A DNA stretch of 64,000 bases, taken from assembly GCF_000374525.1 (NCBI RefSeq), contig NZ_KB894577.1, positions 62,001 through 126,000 of the forward strand. Direction: 5' to 3'. Source of the DNA: Amorphus coralli DSM 19760. Its GTDB lineage: Bacteria; Pseudomonadota; Alphaproteobacteria; Rhizobiales; Amorphaceae. The notes under the pieces were generated by a model, which worked only from the letters and a program-made list of their open reading frames with translations, had not been told where the DNA came from and made no database searches. Positions 1 through 8,636 of this stretch are shown in pieces (the stretch's first letter is position 1; every line of letters starts with the position of its first letter). Made by a program: the position numbers and the translations under genes.

Positions 1-283
1 GATGATCGAACGCGATCCGGACTCCGCCAAATATGCCGGCGGCATGCCCGGCGGACCGGACAACCCGCTCGGCGCGCGCGCGCTCTATCTCTACAAGGAC
101 GGTCGCGATTCCCTCTACCGGGTCCACGGCACCAACGAGCCCTGGTCCATCGGTCACAGCGTCTCCTCCGGCTGCATCCGCATGAACAACGAGGACGTCA
201 TCGACCTCTATTCCCGGACCGAGCCCGGTACCAAGGTGATCGTGCTCAAGCAGGGTGCCGCCCTCTACGATCCGACGAGCTGA
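1..283 (+). CDS. L,D-transpeptidase (YkuD family), C-terminal part
   Basis: This is the C-terminal end of a YkuD-fold L,D-transpeptidase whose start lies left of the window. Family members cross-link or anchor peptidoglycan stem peptides in the periplasm. The visible 93 residues hold the catalytic segment HGTNEPW followed by SSGCIRM, with the nucleophile at visible residue 58. A Ser stands where many members have His before Gly-Cys. The protein is very similar to the complete transpeptidase that follows on the same strand: both share the GGMPGG, NPLGARALYLY, RDSLYR and SSGCIRMNN stretches. The two therefore look like a tandem duplication. They diverge after the active site, this copy ending in VIVLKQGAALYDPTS. 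Confidence 0.9.
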   Translation, partial: MIERDPDSAKYAGGMPGGPDNPLGARALYLYKDGRDSLYRVHGTNEPWSIGHSVSSGCIRMNNEDVIDLYSRTEPGTKVIVLKQGAALYDPTS

Positions 284-427
284 TCGCCGCGAACGGCCAG
301 CGCGGCCGTCCTCACCGGAATGTGTATACAATTGTAGGCCTGCGGGGGCGGAAAGACGGTTTGCGTCACCTGTACGCTTCAGCGACGTGCTAGTTTTCGG
401 TCAGCGAAACACACTGGCTGAGGACAT

Positions 428-1105
428 TTGCAACCGATGACGGCTTTCGGCATCAGGCGACTTCTCACGGGCGCGATTCTCGGGCTCGGCGTCGCCCTCG
501 TCGCCGCGGCTCCCACGCATGCGGAGGAGCGAATCTACGATCCCTCGAGCGGCAGCTGGATCACCTATGATCCCGCCCGCCTCGGTCAGGGAACCACCTC
601 CCGCAATACGGTGCCCAAGAAGTTCCGGAAGACCATCGTCGACTACCCCACCGACGAGGCACCCGGCACCATCATCGTCGATACGCAGGAAAAGTTCCTG
701 TTCCTGGTCGAACCGGGCGGCAAGGCGATTCGCTACGGCGTTGGCGTGGGCAAGGAAGGGTTTGCCTGGGCCGGCCAGACCAAGATCGGCCGCAAGGCCG
801 AGTGGCCGTCCTGGACGCCGACGAAGAACATGATCAAGCGCGACCCGGAGCTGAAGAAGTACGCCGGCGGCATGCCCGGCGGCATCAACAATCCGCTCGG
901 CGCCCGCGCCCTCTACCTCTACACCGGCGGCCGGGATTCGCTCTATCGCATCCACGGCACCAACGCGCCCTGGTCCATCGGCCAGAACGTCTCCTCCGGC
1001 TGCATCCGGATGAACAACGCCGATGTCGAGGACCTCTACACCCGCGCCAAGGTCGGCGCGAAGGTGGTGGTCCGCCACAATCCGGGTCAGGTCTCCAGCC
1101 TCTGA
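428..1105 (+). CDS. L,D-transpeptidase (YkuD family)
   Basis: A complete L,D-transpeptidase of 222-225 residues, expected to act on peptidoglycan in the periplasm. The N-terminus (FGIRRLLTGAILGLGVALVAAAPTHA) is a signal peptide. The YkuD domain fills the second half, with HGTNAPW and the catalytic SSGCIRM; the Cys is residue 192 counting from the TTG at 428, or 189 from the ATG at 437. A GAGG motif lies four bases before the TTG and 13 before the ATG, so the TTG start is slightly favoured, but both are possible. It follows its near-identical neighbour by about 145 bases, which allows it its own promoter. A strong hairpin with a T run ends the transcript. Confidence 0.93.
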   Translation: MQPMTAFGIRRLLTGAILGLGVALVAAAPTHAEERIYDPSSGSWITYDPARLGQGTTSRNTVPKKFRKTIVDYPTDEAPGTIIVDTQEKFLFLVEPGGKAIRYGVGVGKEGFAWAGQTKIGRKAEWPSWTPTKNMIKRDPELKKYAGGMPGGINNPLGARALYLYTGGRDSLYRIHGTNAPWSIGQNVSSGCIRMNNADVEDLYTRAKVGAKVVVRHNPGQVSSL

Positions 1106-1140
1106 GCCGTCTCGGCTTCGCGGTGACTGGAAAGGTCAAG

Positions 1141-1169
1141 CGGCCGGTGCCATGCGCGCCGGCCGTTTT
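1141..1169 (+). terminator. Rho-independent terminator after the L,D-transpeptidase
   Basis: A 10-bp GC-rich stem (CGGCCGGTGC at 1141-1150 pairs with GCGCCGGCCG at 1156-1165, with one G-T pair) has a five-base loop and is followed by TTTT. It sits 36 bases after the stop codon, as expected for an intrinsic terminator. Confidence 0.7.
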
Positions 1170-1279
1170 GCGTGATGGGGCCGTCCCCGAAATCCGGAAT
1201 GTCGTGACAGCGTCGCGCCGGGAGCGCCTTATTGCGGCACCGGGCATCGGGCCCGGCCAGAACAGGAAGACCGCTGTCC

Positions 1280-1573
1280 ATGCGTGCCCCCCTCCTCGCC
1301 GTGCTTGCTTCCGCCGCCCTGCTGTCCGCCCCGCTGCCGAGCCTCGCGCTCGACCCCGGACCGGGCGTGGGTCGCCCCGGTCCGGGCGTGCGGCCGGGGC
1401 TTGGCGCCCCCGGCGTCGGTGCTCCGGGCACCCCGGTCACGCGCTCCATCGCCCGGCTTCCCGGCGGCTGCGTGAACGTTCGCTACCGCGGTGGGCCGGC
1501 CTATCGCTGCGGCGGCGTCTACTACCGGCCCGTCGTTCAGAACAACACCACCGTTTACGTCGTCGTGGACTGA
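1280..1573 (+). CDS. Small secreted Gly/Pro-rich hypothetical protein
   Basis: A 97-residue protein I do not recognise. The start MRAPLLAVLASAALLSAPLPSLA is a clear signal peptide ending near residue 23, so it is probably periplasmic or secreted. It is followed by a Gly-Pro-rich low-complexity stretch (repeats of PGPGVGRPG type, residues 25-50). The C-terminal half contains two cysteines in the pattern GGCVNVRYRGGPAYRCGGVYYRP, which may form a disulfide, and ends in TTVYVVVD. Short secreted proteins with this architecture are common in Hyphomicrobiales and lack a known role. AGGAAG upstream of the ATG is a usable ribosome binding site. Confidence 0.7.
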   Translation: MRAPLLAVLASAALLSAPLPSLALDPGPGVGRPGPGVRPGLGAPGVGAPGTPVTRSIARLPGGCVNVRYRGGPAYRCGGVYYRPVVQNNTTVYVVVD

Positions 1574-1606
1574 CCAGCCTCCGGCACGCACATCCGGCCG
1601 GAGCAC

Positions 1607-2074
1607 CTATTCCGGCCGGATGCCGCGCTGCCAGACGACCACCCTCGAGGTCATCACCTGAACCACCTCGCCGCGCTGGTTCAGCGTTTCGGTGCGCAGG
1701 GTCACCAGCCCGCGCTCGGGCCGCGAGCGGGAGGGTTTGATCTCCACGATCTCGGTGACCGCGGTCAGGACGTCGCCAGGACGCGTCGCACGCGGCCACG
1801 TCACCTCGCTGCCCGCCCCGATGATGCCGTTCGCCAGCGGCGCCCCGCCCTCCACCAGAAGCCGCATGGTGACGGCCGCCGTGTGCCAGCCGCTCGCCGC
1901 CAGCCCCCGGAAGAAGCTCGCGTCCGCCGCCGTCTCGTCGAGATGGAAGGGCTGTGGATCGTAAGCGGCCGCAAACGCCTTGATCTCCTCCGCCTCCATG
2001 GTGTGGCTCGGGCTGGTGAAGCGCTGCCCGACGGCAAGGTCCTCGAGATGAAGCGGGGCGGCAGTCTCGGTCAT
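1607..2074 (-). CDS. MaoC family dehydratase (hot-dog fold)
   Basis: A 155-residue single hot-dog-fold protein of the MaoC-like (R)-hydratase family, whose members hydrate enoyl-CoA thioesters. The N-terminal region reads VGQRFTSPSHTMEAEEIKAFAAAYDPQPFHLDE. The Asp and His of DPQPFH (about residues 39-45) are the usual hydratase catalytic pair. The second signature, GSEVTWPRATRPGDVL, is the conserved hydrophobic groove region. The length is normal for a stand-alone MaoC protein. The start at 2074 is the first Met upstream of conserved sequence. It is divergent from the L-2-hydroxyglutarate oxidase gene, with about 140 bases between them. The substrate cannot be read from sequence. Confidence 0.88.
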   Translation of the reverse strand: MTETAAPLHLEDLAVGQRFTSPSHTMEAEEIKAFAAAYDPQPFHLDETAADASFFRGLAASGWHTAAVTMRLLVEGGAPLANGIIGAGSEVTWPRATRPGDVLTAVTEIVEIKPSRSRPERGLVTLRTETLNQRGEVVQVMTSRVVVWQRGIRPE

Positions 2075-2212
2075 GATCGCGTCCGGGTTCGGTGAGACCG
2101 GGGATTCGGCTTCCCGATCATGAGCCCTCCTGGCCGCCGACGCGACCCGCGTCCTTGGCGCGTTCCCCCGCCATGCGCTATTGGGGGCGAAACGGCAAAG
2201 GACCACTCCGGC

Positions 2213-3430
2213 ATGGCGGACGGGCGCGTCTACGACTTCCTGGTGATCGGCGGCGGCATCGTCGGCCTCTCCTGCGCCATGCAGCTCGCCGAGCGCCATC
2301 CCGGCGCCGCCATCGCGGTGGTGGAGAAGGAAGCCGCCCTCGCCAGCCACCAGACGGGCCACAACAGCGGCGTCATCCACGCCGGCGTCTACTACGAGCC
2401 GGGCAGCCTCAAGGCCCGCTTCTGCGCGGCGGGTGTCGACGCCACCATCGCCTTCTGCCGGCGCCACAAGCTCCCCTTCGAACAATGCGGCAAGCTGCTG
2501 GTCGCCACCAACGCGCTGGAACTCGAGCGCATGGACGGCCTGGAGGCCCGCTGCCGCCAGAACGGCCTGTCGCCGATCCGGCTGTCCGCCGGCGAACTCA
2601 CTGACCGCGAGCCGGCCATCACCGGCCTCGGCGCCCTGCTGGTGGAGCGCACCGGCATCGCCGACTACCGCGCCATCGCGCTCGCCATGGCCGACGAGAT
2701 CCGCGCGCGTGGCGGCGAGATCCACCTGGAGACCGGCGTTCTGGCCATTCACGAGGCCGACGACGCCGTCACCGTCGAGACGTCCCAGGGACCCTTGCGG
2801 ACCCGGATGCTCGTCGTCTGCGCCGGGCTGCAGGCCGACCGGCTGGCGCGCATGGCCGGCATCAAGACCGACTTCCGGATCGTCCCCTTCCGCGGCGAGT
2901 TCTACAAGCTCGCGCCGGCGCGCGGCCGCATCATCGATCACCTGATCTACCCGATCCCGGATCCGGCCCTGCCCTTCGTCGGCGTCCACCTCACCCGGAT
3001 GATCGACGGCTCCATCAAGATCGGCCCTAACGCCGTTCTTGCCCGCGCCCGCGAGGGCTACGGCAAGGCCGATATCAGCCTGCGCGATCTCGGCGACACG
3101 CTGCGCTATCCCGGCTTCTGGAAGCTCGCCGGCCGCCACTGGAAGAGCGGCATCACGGAGATGCGCAATTCGCTTTCAAGGGCCGCCTACCTGGAGCTCG
3201 CCCGCAAGTACTGTCCGTCGCTCACCCTGGACGACCTCCTGCCCTACGAGGCCGGCATCCGTGCCCAGGTGGTGATGGAGGATGGCAGCATGCAGAACGA
3301 CTTCATGCTGCGCGAGACGAAGCGGATGCTGCACGTGTGCTGCGCCCCCTCGCCGGCCGCCACATCCGCGATCCCGATCGGCGCCCACGTCGCCGACCGC
3401 GTCGGTGCCCGCGACCTGAACCCGGCCTGA
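2213..3430 (+). CDS. lhgO: L-2-hydroxyglutarate oxidase
   Basis: A 405-residue FAD-dependent oxidoreductase of the DAO superfamily matching LhgO, which oxidises L-2-hydroxyglutarate to 2-oxoglutarate and passes electrons to the respiratory chain. Residues 8-20 (FLVIGGGIVGLSC) form the Rossmann dinucleotide site. The HQTGHNSGVIHAGVYYEPGSLKA segment (about residues 44-66) is characteristic of LhgO-type oxidases. Further family segments are IVPFRGEFYKL, IYPIPDP and GIRAQVV. The start was chosen at the ATG just before the FAD motif; in-frame sequence upstream is arginine-rich and looks non-coding. It enables salvage of a by-product of central metabolism. The assignment is strong. Confidence 0.92.
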   Translation: MADGRVYDFLVIGGGIVGLSCAMQLAERHPGAAIAVVEKEAALASHQTGHNSGVIHAGVYYEPGSLKARFCAAGVDATIAFCRRHKLPFEQCGKLLVATNALELERMDGLEARCRQNGLSPIRLSAGELTDREPAITGLGALLVERTGIADYRAIALAMADEIRARGGEIHLETGVLAIHEADDAVTVETSQGPLRTRMLVVCAGLQADRLARMAGIKTDFRIVPFRGEFYKLAPARGRIIDHLIYPIPDPALPFVGVHLTRMIDGSIKIGPNAVLARAREGYGKADISLRDLGDTLRYPGFWKLAGRHWKSGITEMRNSLSRAAYLELARKYCPSLTLDDLLPYEAGIRAQVVMEDGSMQNDFMLRETKRMLHVCCAPSPAATSAIPIGAHVADRVGARDLNPA

Positions 3431-3924
3431 GACCACCCCGGCCCGGAACCGCCAGGCCTCGGATCGCGCAGCCCCGGGTCGCGTCGCCATGCATCGCACC
3501 GCCCTGTGATCCCCTCACCGTCGACGGTTTCCGGCCGGGTTCAGTCGCTCCCCGGGTCGCGCCTCTCCCTCGCACGCCTCTCTTGAAGCGCCGCTTTAAG
3601 AGCCGAACCCAATCCTGATTTTCTTGGTTAACAAATTGCTTCAAACATTTATGTAAGTTGATGAATTTTCGAAATTCTCAGATTGTCTGCGAAGCTGATT
3701 TTCGGCGTCATAAGCAGATCTTATGAGCGAGAAGTGGCGAATGGTGCCCAGCGTCGCCATCCCGACCCAGGGGCTCGACCGGCCCCGGTGGTTAACGCTT
3801 CGCCGCCATGTGCGCTGTCCATCTGCCGCGGAAATGCTTTAGATCGCCATAACGGCCGGACGTCCCGGAACCGTCCCCGTGGGGGCACCGACCGACGGCC
3901 TGCCAGATGAGAGAGGACCACCCC
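3431..3924. other. Intergenic region with an AT-rich island
   Basis: I see no convincing gene here. Bases 3590-3740 are clearly richer in A and T than the surroundings. They include a GAATTT-TCG-AAATTC hairpin at 3663-3677 and, just before, a near-perfect dyad CTTGAAGCG / CGCTTTAAG around 3583-3601. The island could be a promoter or regulatory region for the lipoprotein gene at 3925, or a trace of transferred DNA. No clear promoter hexamers could be fixed. Confidence 0.4.
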
Positions 3925-4173
3925 ATGACCCCGTTTCCGCCCGCCGCCTGCCTGCTCGCCGTTGGCCTGGGCCTCGCCGCCTGCACCCCCAACGATGGCG
4001 GCCCGGCGCAGCCGGCCGTCGGCCTGGCCAACCCCGCCTCGGTCTACTGCATCGAACAGGGCGGCACGCTGGAGGCCTACACCACCGCCGCCGGCACCTC
4101 GAACGAGTGCGCCCTGCCCGGCGGCATCCGCATCGACGAGTGGGAGCTTTACCGCCGCGACCATCCGCAGTGA
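3925..4173 (+). CDS. DUF333-type small lipoprotein
   Basis: An 82-residue lipoprotein. MTPFPPAACLLAVGLGLAAC ends in a lipobox (LAAC), so the mature protein should be lipid-anchored at the cysteine. The rest (NPASVYCIEQGGTLEAY then CALPGGIRIDEWELYRRDHPQ) matches the DUF333 module, which is found in envelope lipoproteins of unknown role that are sometimes annotated as putative hemolysin. Two further cysteines may pair. A good GAGAGGA ribosome binding site lies about 9 bases before the ATG. It is convergent with the E1-like gene downstream, and about 200 bases separate them. Confidence 0.85.
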   Translation: MTPFPPAACLLAVGLGLAACTPNDGGPAQPAVGLANPASVYCIEQGGTLEAYTTAAGTSNECALPGGIRIDEWELYRRDHPQ

Positions 4174-4372
4174 GCGACGGCCATCCCTTCAACACGGCAC
4201 GGCAGACGCGCGTCGCGTGGCGCCACCTGAAGCGGCGTCGCGTTAGGCTTCGACATCAAGGGCTTGAGCCCCGGACCTGTGGTCCGCTCTCATGCTGTGG
4301 CGGCGCGGTCCCGGCCCCGCCCGGACCGTGCTCGCCGAAACCGGCCTCTGCATGAACTGGCAGGTCCGGCGG

Positions 4373-6769
4373 TCAGACCTGGTCGGGCACGCCGCGCGGC
4401 ACCCGTCCCGCCGGCCGGCCGGCGGTGAGCCCCTCGACGGTCTCCACGATCGCCTTCGCGTCGATGCCATAGTGGGCGTAGAGGTCGCCGATCGTTCCGG
4501 TCTGGCCGAAGTGCTCCACGCCGAGCGGGATCGTCCGGTGCCCGGCCACGCCGCCGAGCCAGGAGAGCGTCGCCGGGTGGCCGTCGATCACCGTGACGAT
4601 CCGGCAGTGGGCGGGCAGTCCGCCCATCAGCCGTTCCACGTGCGCCTCGGCCCCCGACAACTCCCGCGCCCGCGCCCGTTGCGCCGCCGTCCAGCCGGCA
4701 TTCAGCCGATCGGCCGAGGTCACCGCCAGCACGCCGATGTCGCGCCGGCTGTCGGCGAGATGGCCGGCCGCGCGGATCGCCTCCGGCGCCACCGCGCCCT
4801 GGTAGGCGATGACCACCTCGGCATTCGGCCCCGGTTTGCGCAGCCAGTAGGCGCCGTCGATGGCCCCCTGGCGGAAGGCATCGTCGGCGCGCTTGCCGGG
4901 CTGTTCGATCGGGTTGGTCGTCAGCCGCAGATAGACCGAGCCGCCCGTCTCGTCGCGCAGCCAGGTGCGCTCGTCAGGGTCGCCCTCTCCGTCGCGCTGC
5001 AGATAGTCGAAGGCCCATTCCAGGATCACCGCCAGCTCGTCGGCGAAGGCCGGCTCGAAGGCCGCCAGCCCGTCCTGGGACATGCCCACCAGCGGCGTGC
5101 CGATGGACTGGTGCGCGCCCCCCTCCGGCGCCAGCGTCACCCCCGAAGGCGTGCCGACGATCAGGAAGCGGGCGTCCTGATAGCAGGCGTAGGTCAGGGC
5201 ATCGAGGCCGCGGTTCACGAACGGGTCGTAGACGGTGCCCACCGGGATCAGCCGCTTGCCGAACAGGCTGTGCGACAGCCCCGCCGCGCCCAGAAGCAGG
5301 AACAGATTCATCTCCGCGATGCCGAGCTCGATGTGCTGGCCCTCCGGCGCGAACTCCCACTTCGCCGTCGACGGGATGCGGTGACTGATGAAGGCGTCGG
5401 ACTGTTCCGCCCGGGCAAACAGCTTGCGCCGGTTCACCCAGGGGCCGAGGCTCGTGGTGCCGGTCACGTCCGGCGACGTGGTGACGATGCGCGCGGCGAG
5501 GTCGCTGTCGCCCTTGGCGAGCGCATCGAGGATCTTGCCGAACGCCGCCTGGGTGGAGATCTCGCGATCGTCCGGTGCTGGCACCGCGGGCACCGGAATA
5601 TGCGCGTCGGAATAGCGCCGCGGCCCGCTTTGGAAGAACGGCACGTCGGCCAGAAACGCCTTCAGCGCGTCGACGTCCTTTACCGCGGCGAACGGTTCCC
5701 ATTCCTGGCCTTCCGGCACCCCCATGTGCTTCTGCCACTCGGCCATCTGGGCCTTGGTCATCAGGCCGCCGTGGTTGTCCTTGTGGCCGGCAATCGGCGT
5801 GCCCCAGCCCTTGATGGTGTAGGCGAGGAAGCAGGTCGGCCGGTCGTGGTCAATGGATGCGAAGGTCTCCGCCATGGTCGCCACGCAGTTGCCGCCGAGA
5901 TTTTCCATCAGCGCGGCGAGCTCCGCGTCGCTGCGCCGGTCGATCAGCGCCGAGACGTCCCCCTGGTCGCCGAGATCATCCATCAGCCGCTTGCGCCAGA
6001 CCGCGCCGCCCATGTAGGTCAGCGCCGCGTATTCCTGGTTGGAGCAACCGTCGATCCAGGCACGCAGGTGCTCGCCGCCGGGCTCCTCGAAGGCGGCCCG
6101 CTGCAAGGCCCCGTACTTCACCCGCACCACGTCCCAGCCGAAGGCGTCGAAGATCTTCTCGACCCGGCCGAACAGGCCCTCGCGGACGATCCCGTCGAGG
6201 GACTGGCGATTGTAGTCGATGATCCACCAGGTGTTGCGCAGGTCGTTCTTCCAGCCCTCCTGCAGGCACTCGTAGACATTGCCCTCGTCGAGCTCGGCAT
6301 CGCCCACCAGCGCCACCATCCGGCCCATCGGCGCGTCGCTGCCCCAGGCCTTGGCGTGGACGTAGTCCTGAATGAGCGAGGCGAACGAGGTGATGGCGAC
6401 GCCCAGCCCGACCGAGCCGGTGGAGAAGTCCACGTCGTCGACGTCCTTGGTGCGGCTCGGGTAGCTCTGCACGCCGCCGAAGCCGCGGAAGGCCTCCATC
6501 TTCTCCCGGCTCTGCCGGCCCATCAGATACTGGATGGCGTGGAACACCGGCGAGGCGTGCGGTTTCACCGCCACCCGGTCCTCCGGCTTCAGCGCCTGGA
6601 AGTAGAGCGCCGTCAGGATCGACACCATCGAGGCCGAACTTGCCTGGTGCCCGCCCACCTTGATGCCGTCCGCCTTGGGGCGGATGTGGTTGGCGTTGTG
6701 GATCATCCAGTGCGAGAGCCACAGGAGCCGCTGCTCGATGGTCTTCAGATGGGCGTTGGACAACTGCAT
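4373..6769 (-). CDS. AceE/MdeB-like thiamine diphosphate 2-oxoacid dehydrogenase E1
   Basis: A 798-residue thiamine diphosphate enzyme of the homodimeric pyruvate dehydrogenase E1 (AceE) type, often annotated transketolase. The PP domain carries GGHQASSASM near residue 40 and the cofactor motif GDAELDEGN at 156-163 with DYN at 185-187. The Pyr domain carries GQHIELGIAEMN with Glu481 and Glu486. Pseudomonas putida MdeB is an E1 homologue that prefers 2-oxobutanoate and sits beside methionine gamma-lyase and an Lrp-type regulator. This gene lies 60 bases downstream of acdS, whose product is also 2-oxobutanoate, so it is probably a 2-oxobutanoate E1. That substrate is inferred. No E2 or E3 gene is nearby. 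It is not a phosphoketolase. Confidence 0.8.
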   Translation of the reverse strand: MQLSNAHLKTIEQRLLWLSHWMIHNANHIRPKADGIKVGGHQASSASMVSILTALYFQALKPEDRVAVKPHASPVFHAIQYLMGRQSREKMEAFRGFGGVQSYPSRTKDVDDVDFSTGSVGLGVAITSFASLIQDYVHAKAWGSDAPMGRMVALVGDAELDEGNVYECLQEGWKNDLRNTWWIIDYNRQSLDGIVREGLFGRVEKIFDAFGWDVVRVKYGALQRAAFEEPGGEHLRAWIDGCSNQEYAALTYMGGAVWRKRLMDDLGDQGDVSALIDRRSDAELAALMENLGGNCVATMAETFASIDHDRPTCFLAYTIKGWGTPIAGHKDNHGGLMTKAQMAEWQKHMGVPEGQEWEPFAAVKDVDALKAFLADVPFFQSGPRRYSDAHIPVPAVPAPDDREISTQAAFGKILDALAKGDSDLAARIVTTSPDVTGTTSLGPWVNRRKLFARAEQSDAFISHRIPSTAKWEFAPEGQHIELGIAEMNLFLLLGAAGLSHSLFGKRLIPVGTVYDPFVNRGLDALTYACYQDARFLIVGTPSGVTLAPEGGAHQSIGTPLVGMSQDGLAAFEPAFADELAVILEWAFDYLQRDGEGDPDERTWLRDETGGSVYLRLTTNPIEQPGKRADDAFRQGAIDGAYWLRKPGPNAEVVIAYQGAVAPEAIRAAGHLADSRRDIGVLAVTSADRLNAGWTAAQRARARELSGAEAHVERLMGGLPAHCRIVTVIDGHPATLSWLGGVAGHRTIPLGVEHFGQTGTIGDLYAHYGIDAKAIVETVEGLTAGRPAGRVPRGVPDQV

Positions 6770-6829
6770 CGCTCCCGCGTGCTTCTGGAGAAGGCGGGGC
6801 CGCGCGGCCCCCTCGTGTCGGACGATCCG

Positions 6830-7849
6830 TCAGCCGTCCTTGTAGTAGTAGCTGTAGCCGTTCAGCGCCGGCGCGCCACCCAGATGCGCGTAGAGCACCC
6901 GCGAGCCTTCGGGGAAGAAGCCCTTCCTCGTGAGGTCGATCATGCCCTGCATCGATTTCCCCTCATAGACCGGGTCGGTCATCATCGCCTCGGTGCGGGC
7001 GGCGAGCCGGATCGCGTCGTTGGTCTCCTCGGAGGGAACGCCGTAGGCCGGATAGGCGTAATCCGGGTTGATGACGATCTCGTCCTCGCGCACCGCCCGC
7101 CCGAGGCCGACCAGCTCCGCGGTGTTGTCGACGATGGAGCGGACCTGGGCACGGGTCTGGTCGAGGGTGCCGGAGGCATCGATGCCGATGACCCGGTCGG
7201 CCCGGTCCTGCGCCGCGAAGCCGACGATCATGCCGCCCTGGGTCGAGCCCGTGACCACGCACACGACGATGTAATCGAAGCGGAAGCCCAGCTCGGCCTC
7301 CTGCTCCGCCACCTCCTCGGCGAAGCCGATATAGCCGAGCGCCCCGTACTTGTGCACCGAGGCGCCCGCCGGGATCGGATAGGGGTTGCCGCCGGCGGCC
7401 CGCACCGACTCGATGGCGTCCTCCCAGCTCTTGCGGATGCCGATGTCGAAGCCGTCGTCGACGAGGCGCGAATCGGCGCCCATCAGCCGGGTCATCAGGA
7501 TGTTGCCCACCCGGTCGTAGACCGCGTCGTAATGGGGCACCCACTTCTCCTGGATCACCACGCACTTCATGCCGATCTTGGCCGCCGTCGCCGCCACCAT
7601 GCGCGTGTGGTTGGACTGCACCCCACCGATGGAGACCAGCGTGTCTGCCCCCGAGGCGATGGCATCCGGCACGATGTACTCCAGCTTGCGCAGCTTGTTG
7701 CCGCCCATGGCGAGGCCGGAATTGCAGTCGTCGCGCTTGGCGTAGATCTCCACCTTGCCGCCCAGCGCCGCGCTCAGCCGCGGCAGAGGTTCGATAGGGG
7801 TGGGTCCGAAGGTGAGCGGGTAGCGGTCGAATTTCTCAAGCAGCGACAT
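6830..7849 (-). CDS. acdS: 1-aminocyclopropane-1-carboxylate deaminase
   Basis: A 339-residue PLP enzyme that opens the cyclopropane ring of ACC, the plant ethylene precursor, giving 2-oxobutanoate and ammonia. It aligns along its length with Pseudomonas AcdS, shifted by one residue. The PLP lysine is Lys52 (GGNKLRK) and Ser79 lies in [11 protein letters not shown]. Tyr295-Glu296 lie in DPVYEGKS and Leu323 in AHLGG. The Glu and Leu positions are those used to separate true ACC deaminases from D-cysteine desulfhydrases, and both agree with AcdS. An AGGAGAGG ribosome binding site precedes the ATG. It is first in an apparent two-gene operon with the E1-like gene and is divergent from an Lrp-type regulator, the usual AcdR arrangement. 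Confidence 0.95.
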   Translation of the reverse strand: MSLLEKFDRYPLTFGPTPIEPLPRLSAALGGKVEIYAKRDDCNSGLAMGGNKLRKLEYIVPDAIASGADTLVSIGGVQSNHTRMVAATAAKIGMKCVVIQEKWVPHYDAVYDRVGNILMTRLMGADSRLVDDGFDIGIRKSWEDAIESVRAAGGNPYPIPAGASVHKYGALGYIGFAEEVAEQEAELGFRFDYIVVCVVTGSTQGGMIVGFAAQDRADRVIGIDASGTLDQTRAQVRSIVDNTAELVGLGRAVREDEIVINPDYAYPAYGVPSEETNDAIRLAARTEAMMTDPVYEGKSMQGMIDLTRKGFFPEGSRVLYAHLGGAPALNGYSYYYKDG

Positions 7850-7975
7850 GGGGCACCTCTCCTGGTTGGGTCGACCACCAGACTAGCGCCGACGGCCCGG
7901 AAGGTGCTTTCATATTCCGCCGAGCATTTCTCCAAACTTTTACATGCAATTCGTCCATAGCCATGATTACTTGCG
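7850..7975. promoter_or_regulatory. Divergent acdS-acdR control region
   Basis: The 126 bases between acdS and the Lrp-type regulator must hold both promoters and any AcdR site. Bases 7909-7965 are the AT-richest part. I could not fix the promoter hexamers or an operator by eye. The function is inferred from the divergent layout, which is established for acdR-acdS in other Proteobacteria. Confidence 0.5.
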
Positions 7976-8467
7976 ATGAAGTCGCCTGAAACGAAAGAAT
8001 CGTTCATGACCGATCTCGACCGCATCGACCGCGCCATCCTGCGCCATCTTCAGGCCGACGGTCGCCTCACCAATGCCGAGATCGCCAAGGCGGTGAATGT
8101 CAGCGCCGCCACCTGCCACCGCCGCACCCAGCGCCTCTTCGACGAGGGCCACGTCGTCGGGGTTCATGCGCGCGTCAATCCGGCCTCCGTCGGGCTGGGC
8201 ACGCTGGTCATGGTCGGCGTCGTGCTCGATCGCTCCACCCCGGAGAGCTTCGCCGAGCTGGAGGCCGCCGTCTCCGGCATGACGGAGCTTCTGGAATGCC
8301 AGCTTGTCGCCGGCGAGTTCGATTATCTGCTGAAGATCCGGGTACGCGACATAGGCGACTTCAACGCTCTGCACGGCCGCATGCTGATCGCGCTGCCCGG
8401 CGTGCGCCAGATCCGCACCTTCTTCGTCCTGAAGGAGGTCAAGGAGAACGCGCCGCTTCCCTTCTGA
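7976..8467 (+). CDS. acdR: Lrp/AsnC family regulator, probable AcdR
   Basis: A 153-163 residue Lrp/AsnC regulator. The N-terminal winged helix (LDRIDRAILRHLQADGRLTNAEIAKAVNVSAATCHRRTQRLFDEG) is followed by a RAM effector domain (VGVHARVNPASVGLGTLVMVGVVLD through FFVLKEVKE). Family members form octamers that sense amino acids or related ligands. Its divergent position to acdS is that of AcdR, the ACC-responsive regulator of acdS, so control of acdS and the E1-like gene is the likely role. Two starts are possible: ATG 7976 or ATG 8006, the latter reading MTDLDRID with GAAAGAA upstream and fitting the family length better. Confidence 0.85.
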   Translation: MKSPETKESFMTDLDRIDRAILRHLQADGRLTNAEIAKAVNVSAATCHRRTQRLFDEGHVVGVHARVNPASVGLGTLVMVGVVLDRSTPESFAELEAAVSGMTELLECQLVAGEFDYLLKIRVRDIGDFNALHGRMLIALPGVRQIRTFFVLKEVKENAPLPF

Positions 8468-8636
8468 GGCGACAGGGGTGGCCAGGCGGGGGCCGGGTTT
8501 GATAGGGCTCGGCGCGCGCCAAGCCCGCCGGCCGATCAGGCCCCGTGGCCGACGCGCCGCTCGATCGCGCCGTTGCGCGGCGAGGCGCGCCCACGGGGTC
8601 CGGCCCGACCCGCAAGACAACCGGAACCCGCACGCC

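Noticed and set aside
4373-6769. Phosphoketolase or ordinary transketolase
   Set aside because: The GGHQASS, GDAELDEGN and GQHIELGIAEMN segments and overall layout fit AceE-type E1 enzymes better than either alternative.
4292-7960. A very long open frame on the plus strand across the acdS-E1 region
   Set aside because: It is antisense to two well-supported genes, has Arg/His/Val/Asp-rich composition and no family motif. It is a by-product of high third-position GC.
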